A DNA stretch of 64,000 nucleotides. Origin: Clostridia bacterium (GTDB lineage: Bacteria; Bacillota; Clostridia; Oscillospirales; Acutalibacteraceae). A model generated the notes under the pieces. That model ran no database searches. It was not told the DNA's origin and saw only the letters and a program-made list of their open reading frames with translations. The stretch's first letter is position 1. The number at the start of each line of letters is the position of its first letter. Shown here one piece after another: positions 7,558 to 16,580 of this stretch. The position numbers and the translations under genes are program-made. The stretch lies in NCBI GenBank assembly GCA_017471765.1, contig JAFURT010000015.1, positions 1 through 64,000 on the forward strand, read 5' to 3'.

Positions 7558-7689
7558 GTACTACGCAAGGTTTCCGTGGGGCGTGTTTTATCCGTTCGGT
7601 CAAGCGGGGATGTGCATTTTTAAAATCGAAAAATGATTGTTTTACCCTTAAATCCTTTACTCTCATAAAGAAAAAAGAGGTGCGGAGCA

Positions 7690-10600
7690 ATGGAAATGCA
7701 GAAAATCTTACTTAACGGCAGCGATTGGCAGATTTGTCAGGATGACCGGGGCCCTCATCTGGATTGGGCAGAGGGTTGGTTACCGGCTACCGTCCCGGGC
7801 AATATCCAAGGCGATTTGCAGGATGATCGGCTACTCAAGCCTTTGCGGTACGGCGATGGGGATGACCGGCTGATGTCGGTTTGCTTGTCCGGTTGGTGGT
7901 ATCGTAAGGTATTCACTCTGCCGGCGCTTCAGCCCGGCCAGCGTATATCCATTTCCTTTGGCGGTATCGATTATAGCGGCACCATATACGTCAACGATAA
8001 GGAAATTGCTTACACGGAGGGACAGTTTAACCGGTTTATCTTCGACATAACCGACGCTGTAAAAGCCGGAGAGAACGAGCTGAAGGTTCACATCGACCCC
8101 ATGCCGGAAGAGCTGGCCTGGTGGTTGGAGAAGTGTGACGGCGCTCTGAGCGGCGAAGGCACCGAGTACCATTTCGTTACCGTTAACGATATGATCCGCC
8201 GTCGCTTGAAGGGTCTTAAGTCTCCCGGCACCTGTAGTTACGACTGGGCTTTCAACGTATATACGCTGGGCCTTTGGAAGGATGTGGAGCTGATCATCAC
8301 CGGCGCCGCCCGTATTGATTGGCTGTGCCTGCGAGGCCCCCTGTCAGACGATTATACCAAGGGTAGCATTGACGTGATGCTGGAAACCGACAGCGTTGCC
8401 GCTGTGGAGGCAACTTGCCGGCTGACGGTTACTGCACCGGACGGCGCCGTTTCTGTGCACACCTTCCCCTGCACCGTTCCCGAGGGACAGGGCAAGGTAG
8501 AGGTGTCTGTACCGGTGGAGAAGCCGGCACTGTGGTGGCCTAACGGCTATGGCGAGCATCCTCTGTATACAGTGAAAGCGGAGCTGCTGGATGGCGACAC
8601 GGTGATGACGGAAGAAACCGACCGCATGGGCTTCCGTGATATCGACTGGGAGTTCACCGAGGGAGCGCCTGAGGATTTCAAGGATAAGTTCGGCTTGCTG
8701 GTAAACGGCAAGCGTGTCCGTACCATGGGCTCCTGCTTGCTGATTCCGGATCTGCTGTGCGGCCGTGTAGGTGACCGTGGTCGCCACTTTGTGGAGATGG
8801 CCTGTGCCTGTAATATGACGGCGCTGCGTGAGCATGGCGGTCAGGCGATCATGCCGAAATCCCTATACGATGCCTGCGATGAAAGCGGCCTTATCATCCT
8901 GATGGATTTCCCCATGGGTAACTGCATTCCGGAAAATGAGCCGGTGTTCCTGAAGAATCTGGAGTTCACCATCGCCAACATCGTCAAGCAGTTGCGCAAC
9001 CACGCATGTGTGGCCGACTGGTCCGGCGGTAACGAGCTGAATGTGTATTTCAACAAGGACGCTGACCGGACGGCGATCGACCTGATGCACCATGTAGTCG
9101 GGCAGGAGGATCCCACCCGTGTGATGCGTGACACTTGCCCCATCAACGGCTCCCGTCACGCTCCGTGGGATTACATCCCCGACCGGCACTACGCCTATTA
9201 CAACACCGATCTGAAGGATAACTTCGGCAAGATTCCCATGATGCGGTATGGCGAGTTCGGTTGTCAGACCCCGGCCAATCTGGAGACCTGGATGCGGGAC
9301 ATTCCTTCTGCCAGCCGGTGGCCGCTGAATGAGCAAGACAGCGTGATGGTGCGTAAGAACGTGTTTGGCGCCGCTTTCGCGCAGGAGTATTGGCTGTTGC
9401 CGGATGTGATCAAGAGCATCTTTGGCCCGCTGGACGATATGGAGATGACCATCTGGGGCGGCCAGTATCTGGCAGCGGAGGGCATCCGCTATGCAATGGA
9501 TGCCATGCGTGCTATGGGCAAGCGCTTGGGCGGGTTCTCCTCCTGGGACTACAATGAGCCCTGGCCTAACGGCGCCGGCTCCTATATCATCGACTACGAT
9601 GGATGCCCGGTCATGGCATATTATTATGTACAGCAGGCGTTGGCGCCCCTGGCCCTGCAGCTGAAGTACGACCACATCAACATTGAGTTCTTCAAGGAAT
9701 CCTTCGCCGAGCTGCGGCTGGTCAGTGATATGCCGGATACGGTAGAGGGATTGACCTGGAGCTATGTGTGCCGTGACCGTATCGGTCGCATTTACGCACA
9801 GGATTCCGGTACGGTGTCCATCGACCCGCTGGAGGTTAAATCGTTGGTCACCTTTAAGCTCAATCCGCCGGAGAATATGATGTACGGCCCCATCTTTACC
9901 GAGCTGTACCTCAAGGATGCGGACGGCAACATGGTGGCTGAGCGTCTGTACATCTTCGGCACGAAGGGCGTGAAGGATCCCCTGCGTGCGCTGCTGAAGC
10001 CGGAGCAGACCACCGTGTATGAGTGGGGCGTGCCTTATGCCCTGACCAACGTGGCCGGTGGCAAGATCAGCGAGACCAAGCTGACGGTGCAGAAGGTGGA
10101 GGCCGGTGTGGACGGCGATTGGGAGACGCTGGCCTTTACGGTGCAGAATGACGGCGATATGACCGCTCTGCTACCGGAATTGCATCCGTTGCTCAAATAT
10201 CGCACCGACCTGTTTATCAGCAACAACTTCTCCTTCATCCCGCCGCATGAGAGCCGTACCCTCACCGTCCGTGCCCGTCGAGCCGCCGACCTGTCTTTGA
10301 CGCAGCTTGGTTGGTGGTTGGATTGCCGCAATGCAGAAAAGATTGTTCTGCCGCCGGATGAGTCGGTGCTGCTGTATATGGGCCGTGAGGATGATACCGC
10401 CCATGCCTATGCCGAAGCCGGTGCTGTGAGCTTGACGGCCGCTGACCGGGCAGTGGAGCCACAGGCAATGCAGCGGCTGGTTCGGGATAGCGTAACCATT
10501 CAGTTTGCCGGTGTCGCCGGTGCGGCGGAGCTGCAGCTGGCCTTTGCCGACGTATCTGCAACGGTACGCTTGACGGTCGAGGTGAACGGTACCGTCTTCC

Positions 10601-10782
10601 CGTTGTCGGTTGCCGGTGGTTTGGGCATTCAAGAGACCGATCCCGAGCATTTGGCGTATCCCCGTCACACCACGGTATCTATTCCTGCCGGTGTGTTGCG
10701 GGCCGGGGACAACACCCTGACCTTCCGGGTGGAAGAGGGCTGGTTCACCTGGGACGCCTTACGTCTGGTCAGCCGGGCGTAA
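7690..10782 (+). CDS. GH2-family glycoside hydrolase (beta-mannosidase / exo-glucosaminidase-like)
   Basis: A 1030-residue exo-acting retaining glycosidase without a signal peptide, so cytoplasmic. The N-terminal jelly-roll sugar-binding domain (about 1-200) has WYRKVFTLP and GIDYSGTIYVND, typical of GH2. An immunoglobulin-like domain follows, then the (beta/alpha)8 barrel. The acid/base is E449 in WSGGNE; the nucleophile is E522 in YGEFGCQ. The WxGxNE plus EFGxQ pattern fits beta-mannosidases and related GH2 members; exo-beta-glucosaminidases of the CsxA type use Asp as acid/base, which argues against that subgroup. The extra C-terminal ~150 residues look beta-rich. AAAGAGGTG precedes the ATG. 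It leads the large plus-strand array and likely cleaves imported oligosaccharide. Confidence 0.85.
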   Translation: MEMQKILLNGSDWQICQDDRGPHLDWAEGWLPATVPGNIQGDLQDDRLLKPLRYGDGDDRLMSVCLSGWWYRKVFTLPALQPGQRISISFGGIDYSGTIYVNDKEIAYTEGQFNRFIFDITDAVKAGENELKVHIDPMPEELAWWLEKCDGALSGEGTEYHFVTVNDMIRRRLKGLKSPGTCSYDWAFNVYTLGLWKDVELIITGAARIDWLCLRGPLSDDYTKGSIDVMLETDSVAAVEATCRLTVTAPDGAVSVHTFPCTVPEGQGKVEVSVPVEKPALWWPNGYGEHPLYTVKAELLDGDTVMTEETDRMGFRDIDWEFTEGAPEDFKDKFGLLVNGKRVRTMGSCLLIPDLLCGRVGDRGRHFVEMACACNMTALREHGGQAIMPKSLYDACDESGLIILMDFPMGNCIPENEPVFLKNLEFTIANIVKQLRNHACVADWSGGNELNVYFNKDADRTAIDLMHHVVGQEDPTRVMRDTCPINGSRHAPWDYIPDRHYAYYNTDLKDNFGKIPMMRYGEFGCQTPANLETWMRDIPSASRWPLNEQDSVMVRKNVFGAAFAQEYWLLPDVIKSIFGPLDDMEMTIWGGQYLAAEGIRYAMDAMRAMGKRLGGFSSWDYNEPWPNGAGSYIIDYDGCPVMAYYYVQQALAPLALQLKYDHINIEFFKESFAELRLVSDMPDTVEGLTWSYVCRDRIGRIYAQDSGTVSIDPLEVKSLVTFKLNPPENMMYGPIFTELYLKDADGNMVAERLYIFGTKGVKDPLRALLKPEQTTVYEWGVPYALTNVAGGKISETKLTVQKVEAGVDGDWETLAFTVQNDGDMTALLPELHPLLKYRTDLFISNNFSFIPPHESRTLTVRARRAADLSLTQLGWWLDCRNAEKIVLPPDESVLLYMGREDDTAHAYAEAGAVSLTAADRAVEPQAMQRLVRDSVTIQFAGVAGAAELQLAFADVSATVRLTVEVNGTVFPLSVAGGLGIQETDPEHLAYPRHTTVSIPAGVLRAGDNTLTFRVEEGWFTWDALRLVSRA

Positions 10783-10834
10783 TGATTGTTTCGTTACCCA
10801 TTCCCAATACGCATCAAGAAAGGAAGATGGAAAC

Positions 10835-12613
10835 ATGAAAAAGCATCTGCGTTCGTTGTCTTTGGTTCTGGCTGTTGTGCTGGCTTTGGGCCTGATGAGC
10901 GGCCTGACCGCCTGTAAACCGGAGGATAAGCCGACCGTGGTGGACACCCGGTACAAGAAGTTTGATCCCCCCATCACCCTGACGACCACCCGTACGGCGG
11001 CTTCAGCAGACCAGCTGGACGCCTGGAAGCAGAATCCTTACATTGTGTGGTGTGAGGAAAAGTTGGGCATCATCTGGGAGCCGAAATACGTAGCCGCTTC
11101 CAACGATGACCATATCCGTCAGCTGACTTTGTTGGCTAACTCCAACGACCTGCCGGATGTGCTGGCTGATGGCTCGGATATTTTCCCCGAGCTGTACCAG
11201 GGCGGCTATCTGCGCGTGGTTGAGGATGATATCAACGAGCATGGCTCTGCGATGGTCAAGCACATTTTCAACGAGTATAAGACCACCTTGGGTCTTGACG
11301 GTGTTGCCAACAAGATCAACGAGGACGGCAAGCTGTATTGCATCCCCCATGTGCTGGATCCTACCGAAGCCGGTGCGTATGAGACGCTGTATATCCGTAT
11401 GGATATCGTGGAGGAGCTGGGTTATGACAAGCCTACTACCATAGCTGAGCTGGAGGAGGTTATGGCCGCCTATAAAAAGGCGTATCCCCAGTACTATCCC
11501 TACCTGACTGAGTCTGTCACCTACGGCACCAGCAGCATGGTGTTTGCCATGCACGGTGCGTACGCCGGCTGGTATTATCCCAAGGCGGACGGCAAGTATA
11601 CATACGGTTCTATTGAGCCGGCTATGAAGGAAGCGCTGGCTACTCTTAACTCCTGGTACAAGAAGGGCTGGATGGATCCCTATTATTACAAGCAGAACTC
11701 TTCCGATTACCAGACCGCCTTTATCAACGGCAAGGGCTTGCTGACCGGCGGTATGGGCTGGTTCTCCAACTGGTCGCAGACCCAGCTCTCCCTCAACCTG
11801 GAGGAGGCTCGCGTAGAGCCGCTGGGCTTCCTGGCCGGCCCCAAGGGGAACGCAGACTATGACTACTATACGTGGTTGCCTACCGGCTGGCCGGCGGCTA
11901 TCAGCACCAACTGTCAGCACCCTGAAGCGGTTATTACCGAGCTCAACGAGCTGTATGAGTCGGTGATGCGTAACGATACCGAGATGCGGGAGAAATTCGG
12001 CAACAAGTACCCCATCACCGCTGTGCAGGAGCCTATGAACAAGGAAGCTGTAGCGGACGGAACAGAGATTGCCCGGTATAATTACTCGGATGCTGAGATT
12101 GGCCCCGGTTTCTTCAACGAAGGCACCAATACCAGCCAGTCCCCGGTGGGTGTGCACCTGTACGGTGACTCCACGGTGAACTCCACCTCCAAGAACAGCG
12201 CCGCTGTGCTGGAGGTACTGCAGCGCAATGAGCTGGATCTGGAGGCAACGGCCGCCGAGCTGAAGGGAACGGCCTATCAGGGCTATTACGAAGCACTGCG
12301 CAGAGAGACTGAGGGCTTCGGTCAGGATTTTGCCATGCTGAGCAAGCTGCTGAACCTGAAGATGTTGGGCGAAAACATTTCTTCCGGTCGCATTAAGCAT
12401 GTAATGACATCCACCGACTATACCAATGCCGGTGTCCAGGCAATGAAGGATTATCAGAAATCTCTGGAGGAAATGGAAAAAGAGTATTTCCATGCTATCG
12501 TCCGCGGCGAGCGTCCGCTGGATGACTGGGATCAGTTTATCGCCTCCTGGAAGGCCCAGGGCGGTCAGGATATTCTTGATCAGATTAATAAGTATTGGAG
12601 TAAAGAACCCTAA
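10835..12613 (+). CDS. Extracellular sugar-binding lipoprotein (CUT1, LipO/YtcQ-like)
   Basis: A 592-residue solute-binding protein. It has a lipoprotein signal ending in GLTAC (Cys near residue 27), so it is anchored outside the membrane. The mature part is a large family-1 type binding protein of the LipO/YtcQ kind (SNDLPDVLADGSD, then GKLYCIP and a YIRMDIVEELGY segment, the hallmark of the hinge region). It hands sugar to CUT1 permeases encoded downstream. It begins 52 bp after the GH2 gene, with AAAGGAAG as the ribosome site. A strong stem-loop without a T-run follows it, likely protecting this highly needed message. The substrate cannot be read from sequence. Confidence 0.9.
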   Translation: MKKHLRSLSLVLAVVLALGLMSGLTACKPEDKPTVVDTRYKKFDPPITLTTTRTAASADQLDAWKQNPYIVWCEEKLGIIWEPKYVAASNDDHIRQLTLLANSNDLPDVLADGSDIFPELYQGGYLRVVEDDINEHGSAMVKHIFNEYKTTLGLDGVANKINEDGKLYCIPHVLDPTEAGAYETLYIRMDIVEELGYDKPTTIAELEEVMAAYKKAYPQYYPYLTESVTYGTSSMVFAMHGAYAGWYYPKADGKYTYGSIEPAMKEALATLNSWYKKGWMDPYYYKQNSSDYQTAFINGKGLLTGGMGWFSNWSQTQLSLNLEEARVEPLGFLAGPKGNADYDYYTWLPTGWPAAISTNCQHPEAVITELNELYESVMRNDTEMREKFGNKYPITAVQEPMNKEAVADGTEIARYNYSDAEIGPGFFNEGTNTSQSPVGVHLYGDSTVNSTSKNSAAVLEVLQRNELDLEATAAELKGTAYQGYYEALRRETEGFGQDFAMLSKLLNLKMLGENISSGRIKHVMTSTDYTNAGVQAMKDYQKSLEEMEKEYFHAIVRGERPLDDWDQFIASWKAQGGQDILDQINKYWSKEP

Positions 12614-12633
12614 GAAACAGGGATGTATCCTAT

Positions 12634-12663
12634 GTCGGGTAGTTGTATATACAGCTACCCGAC
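12634..12663 (+). promoter_or_regulatory. Intercistronic 30-bp near-perfect palindrome
   Basis: GTCGGGTAG (12634-12642) pairs with CTACCCGAC (12655-12663), and the centre TGTATATACA continues the palindrome; only one symmetric position pair deviates and forms a G-U wobble in RNA. There is no T-run. It sits between the two binding-protein genes, where such stems typically raise the level of the upstream message by blocking 3' exonucleases. Confidence 0.6.
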
Positions 12664-12704
12664 AAGGGGTTCTGTTGACCACGCAGTATTAAGGAGGTTC
12701 GTCC

Positions 12705-15659
12705 ATGAAGGGCTGGCAATCATTGGGAAAAGCTGTTTTGGCAGGGTTACTGAGTTTAGCGGTTCTGTCTTCTTTTTGCATGCCCATGTCGGCAGAGGAA
12801 GATTTATCGGCGCTTCCCATGCGAGACCAATATCAGATGACCAATATGGATACCTCCGTAGACACCGTCAGCGACCTGCTGTATTATGCAGAGCTGACGG
12901 AGGAATACAGTGCCTATCCTGATTACGGCGGCGAACCGATTGTACTCACCCCTTTGGATATAACCGCCAGCAGTCATCCGGTAGATGGACTGATGCAGGA
13001 GTATGGCACCCCGACAAAGACGGCCCTGCTGTGGGGTGAAAGTCTTACCTGGATCGAGTTTACCGTACAGGTGCCGGAGGATGCCCTGTACAATCTGGAG
13101 TTTATCTATTGCGCCTACAACGTATCCACCTTGGATGCGGTGCGGGAATGTTACATCGACGGCGAGATTCCTTACAAGGAGCTCTCCACCATCCAGTTCC
13201 CCTGGACCTGGAATGATTCTGCTGAAACCAGCATCAACGCCGTGGGCGATGAGGTAGCCTCCTCGCAAGCGCTTATCGAGCAATGGGAGCAACGGCGTGT
13301 ATACGATGCAGAGGGCTATTATGTTGCCCCTCTTTGCCTGCGACTGAAGGCAGGCAAGCATACCCTGCGGTTTGGCTATGTACAGCAGTCCATTGCTTTG
13401 GCGCAGGTCAGCCTGGTAGCCCCTAAGACCTATGCCTCCTACGCGGATATTCAAGCCGAATACGAGGCCAAAGGCTATCAGGAGGCACAACAGCCTGTCT
13501 ATTTCGAGGCGGAGGTAACGAGCGGCAAGAATTCTCCCAGCCTGCAGAGGGTGGCCGACTATGACCCCCGCACCTCGCCGCTGGAGACGGGCTTCCGTCG
13601 GCTGAATATCATTGGCAGCGGCTATTGGGCTGCCGGTGGTTTGAGTCTTTCATGGAACTTTACTGTGCCGGAAAGCGGCCTTTACCGCATTGATATGCGG
13701 GTGCAAAATGCACAGACCGGCGGTCTGCCGGTTTATCGCCAGATTGCCATTGATGGCGAGGTTCCCTTCAAGGAACTGCTGGCGTATCGCTTTGATTTCA
13801 ACAAGGATTGGTACATCGAAACTTTAGGCAAAGAGGATGTGCCGTACCTTTTCTATTTTGAGGCCGGCGTGGAGCACACCCTCTCCATGACGGTGATGGC
13901 GGCGGAATATACCGACCTGATCGTATCTCTGAACTATGATTCGCAAAAGCTGACGGACTATCTGCTCAAGGTGACCATGCTGACCGGCTCTTCTCCGGAT
14001 CTGAACTATGAGTACGATATTCTGCGGAACATACCGGAAACGCCTACGGTATTACGTGAGCTGGTGGACAGCCTGAGCTGGAAGGTAGATACCCTGCGGC
14101 AGTTGGCGGGCGGCAAGAACGTATCGGTGGCTAACAGTCTGGAACAGATTATTTCCTCGTTGGAAACCTCCCTGAACGACCCGGAGTCCATCCCCAAGCG
14201 CTTGAGCGCTCTGGAGGAGAATCAGATTGCTCTGTCTACGTGGTATACCGGCTTGCAGACCATGCCTTTGTCTATTGACTATTTCCGCCTGCAGGATAGC
14301 AACGCTCCACAGGATGATGCCACCAGCCGTTGGTACGAAAAGCTATGGGCGACCTTGCAGACGTTCTTCATTTCCTTTACCAAGGATTATACCAATGTTG
14401 GTATTCAGGCGGTGGATGAGGACGGTATCCCTCCCTTGAACGTGTGGGCCTCTACCAGTACAGAGGCGGCGGAGATACTCCGCGGAATCATGGATGATAC
14501 CTTCACACCGGTAAACCAGGTGGAGGTCAATCTTAACCTGTTGCCGGCCGGGCAGTTGAATGCAGGCGCAGTCAACACCTTGATGCTGTCTATGGTATCC
14601 GGCCGGACGCCGGACGTGGTGCTTAGTGTCACCCCCAGCACGGCGGTAGAAATGGCTATCCGTGACGCCGCCCTGCCCCTGTCCTCCATGAAGGGCTTTG
14701 ACACGTTTTCTCAACAGTTTTTATCCGAAGCGTTTAAGCCTTTGAGCTTCAACGGCGAAGTGTACGGCATACCGGAGCGGGCGGATTTCCGTCTGTTGTA
14801 TTACCGCAAAGATATTTTTGCCGCTCTGGGTTTGACGCCGCCGGAGACATGGGAGGATTTTTACCATGTCACTTTGCAGGTGCTGAACCAAAACCAGCTG
14901 GAGGCCTATGTGCCGCAGGATCTGTCTATGTTCCTGTTCCAGCAGGGTGGAAAGTATTTCTCTGACAACGGCTTGACATGTGCGCTGGACTCCACCGCCG
15001 GCTATGATGCCTTCGAGGAACTGGTGGAGTTGTATGTGAACTACGGTGTACCGTTTACCACCGCCTTCTTCAACCGCTTCCGCACCGGCAGTATTCCTGT
15101 GGGAATCGGCGGCTATTCCGAGTATATCTCTCTGCTTATCGGTGCGCCGGAGTTGTCCGGCAAGTGGGGCATCGCTTTGGTACCGGGGCACCGGGACGAG
15201 AACAATGTGGTGGACCGCTCTTGGTCCGGCACAGTCACCTCCGCCTCGCTGATTATGGCAGATACCGAGATGCCGGAGGAATCCTGGGCATTTCTGCAGT
15301 GGTGGATGGGGGAGGAGACCCAGTCGCGCTACGCTCGTGAGGTGGAAAGCCGCATCGGTCTCGGCTCCCGTGTGAATACCGCTAACCTGAAGGCGTTCCA
15401 GAGCCTGAGCTGGCGCACCGGCGATATGGATATGTTTATGGAGGCCTGGAGCAGCGCTGTGGAAATTCCCGGCGTGCTGGGTGGCACCTACCTGATGCGC
15501 CATGTCAACAATGCCTGGAACCGGATTGTTGTTGAGCAACGGGATATGACTGCCAGAGATTCTCTGGAGGAGGCCATTGAGGAGATCGACCGGGAGCTCA
15601 AGGCAAAACAGCACGAATATCCTCATCTTGTAGACACAGGAGTTAATATCTATGAGTAA
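12705..15659 (+). CDS. Solute-binding protein fused to two carbohydrate-binding-like modules
   Basis: A 984-residue secreted protein. The signal peptide ends near MPMSAEED, with no lipobox Cys. Two related beta-sandwich modules follow, at about 60-240 and 260-425; each carries the same signature IDGE(I/V)P(Y/F)KEL after an aromatic F(T)VP strand, so they look like a duplicated CBM-like unit. A helical linker spans about 440-580, and a solute-binding domain about 590-960 (GRTPDVVLSVTPS, FNGEVYGIPE, LLYYRKDIF). The ordinary family has about 430-550 residues. It overlaps the next permease gene by 8 bp. How it is held at the cell is unclear; the permease partner may retain it. AAGGAGG lies before the ATG. 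Confidence 0.8.
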   Translation: MKGWQSLGKAVLAGLLSLAVLSSFCMPMSAEEDLSALPMRDQYQMTNMDTSVDTVSDLLYYAELTEEYSAYPDYGGEPIVLTPLDITASSHPVDGLMQEYGTPTKTALLWGESLTWIEFTVQVPEDALYNLEFIYCAYNVSTLDAVRECYIDGEIPYKELSTIQFPWTWNDSAETSINAVGDEVASSQALIEQWEQRRVYDAEGYYVAPLCLRLKAGKHTLRFGYVQQSIALAQVSLVAPKTYASYADIQAEYEAKGYQEAQQPVYFEAEVTSGKNSPSLQRVADYDPRTSPLETGFRRLNIIGSGYWAAGGLSLSWNFTVPESGLYRIDMRVQNAQTGGLPVYRQIAIDGEVPFKELLAYRFDFNKDWYIETLGKEDVPYLFYFEAGVEHTLSMTVMAAEYTDLIVSLNYDSQKLTDYLLKVTMLTGSSPDLNYEYDILRNIPETPTVLRELVDSLSWKVDTLRQLAGGKNVSVANSLEQIISSLETSLNDPESIPKRLSALEENQIALSTWYTGLQTMPLSIDYFRLQDSNAPQDDATSRWYEKLWATLQTFFISFTKDYTNVGIQAVDEDGIPPLNVWASTSTEAAEILRGIMDDTFTPVNQVEVNLNLLPAGQLNAGAVNTLMLSMVSGRTPDVVLSVTPSTAVEMAIRDAALPLSSMKGFDTFSQQFLSEAFKPLSFNGEVYGIPERADFRLLYYRKDIFAALGLTPPETWEDFYHVTLQVLNQNQLEAYVPQDLSMFLFQQGGKYFSDNGLTCALDSTAGYDAFEELVELYVNYGVPFTTAFFNRFRTGSIPVGIGGYSEYISLLIGAPELSGKWGIALVPGHRDENNVVDRSWSGTVTSASLIMADTEMPEESWAFLQWWMGEETQSRYAREVESRIGLGSRVNTANLKAFQSLSWRTGDMDMFMEAWSSAVEIPGVLGGTYLMRHVNNAWNRIVVEQRDMTARDSLEEAIEEIDRELKAKQHEYPHLVDTGVNIYE

Positions 15660-16551
15660 TCGGATTCGGACCACATTCAGCGTACAGCACTTCCGTCACA
15701 AGCTCCACGAGCTGACGATGGAAAGCGTGGTGCTTTATACCTTTACCTTTGTACTGGTGATTTTTGCCCTGCTGCCGCTGGTGTATTTAATCAACTCGGC
15801 TTTCAAGCCGCTGGACGAGATTCTGCGGTTTCCCCCTCGCTTCTTTGTGCGTAAGCCGACCATGGACAACTTTTCCAATCTGGTGGTATCTCTGAGCAGC
15901 AGCACGGTTCCCTTTTTGCGGTATGTGTTCAACAGCTTGGTCACTACCATTGCCACTGTTGCCGGCACGGTTTTGGTTTGCGTGCTGGGTGCCTATGGTC
16001 TGGTTATCCACAACCCCAAGGGCTCCGGTGTCATTATGCAGGTGGTTGTGGCGGCGCTGATGTTTTCCATATATGTCACCCAGATTCCCAACTATATGGT
16101 GGTGACCGGACTGGGGATGTACGACAGCTTTGCCGCTTTGGTGGTACCCAAAATTGCGGTGGCGTACAACTTCTTCCTGATGGAACGTTTCACCCGGGAG
16201 ATTCCCAATGCCTTGATTGAGGCGGCACGCATCGACGGTGCCGGGGAGACGCACATCTGCTTTAAGGTGGTTATGCCGTTGCTGAAGCCGGCTATCGCCA
16301 CGCTGATTGTGCTGACCTTTATCAGCTCCTGGAACGACAGCTTCTCTCCGCTGGTGTTTTTGGTCAGCCAGGAGAAAAAGACCCTCCCCGTGGCGCTGTC
16401 GACCATCGCCGGCGGTGTGGGCGTCAGCGACCTTGGACGTGTGGGCGCGACAATGGCGGCATCGCTGATTACCGCTTTACCCACCATCGTGGTGTTTACG
16501 GCTATGCAAAGCAAGGTTATGCAGACCATGGCCCACTCGGGCATAAAATGA
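15652..16551 (+). CDS. Carbohydrate ABC transporter permease (MalG-like)
   Basis: A 299-residue CUT1 inner-membrane permease of the MalG type with about six hydrophobic segments. The cytoplasmic EAA loop reads EAARIDGAGETHICFKVVMP, the docking site for the ATPase. It overlaps the fused binding protein by 8 bp, so the two are translationally coupled and probably function together. No partner MalF-type permease directly adjoins; the nearest is at 20958. No ATPase gene occurs in the array, which fits use of a shared MsmX-type ATPase. Confidence 0.9.
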   Translation: MSNRIRTTFSVQHFRHKLHELTMESVVLYTFTFVLVIFALLPLVYLINSAFKPLDEILRFPPRFFVRKPTMDNFSNLVVSLSSSTVPFLRYVFNSLVTTIATVAGTVLVCVLGAYGLVIHNPKGSGVIMQVVVAALMFSIYVTQIPNYMVVTGLGMYDSFAALVVPKIAVAYNFFLMERFTREIPNALIEAARIDGAGETHICFKVVMPLLKPAIATLIVLTFISSWNDSFSPLVFLVSQEKKTLPVALSTIAGGVGVSDLGRVGATMAASLITALPTIVVFTAMQSKVMQTMAHSGIK

Positions 16552-16580
16552 CCCTCCGGGGCATGAAAAGGACCGGTACT

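Larger units (their letters stand above)
6937..7689. other. 753-bp AT-rich divergent regulatory region
   Basis: No gene is supported here. The region is much richer in A/T than its surroundings. It holds the minus-strand promoter of the beta-helix gene, a possible plus-strand promoter of the GH2 gene, a run of twelve T at 7505-7516, and an imperfect inverted repeat GCGCTATTTC (7108-7117) / GAAATAACGC (7145-7154) that could be an operator. GCAAGGCGCT-like and GGCGCTTTTTGG copies occur nearby. I see no riboswitch I can name. Confidence 0.6.

Noticed and set aside
12634-12663. Stem-loop as a Rho-independent terminator
   Set aside because: No T-run follows, and the next gene continues the same function with its own ribosome site.
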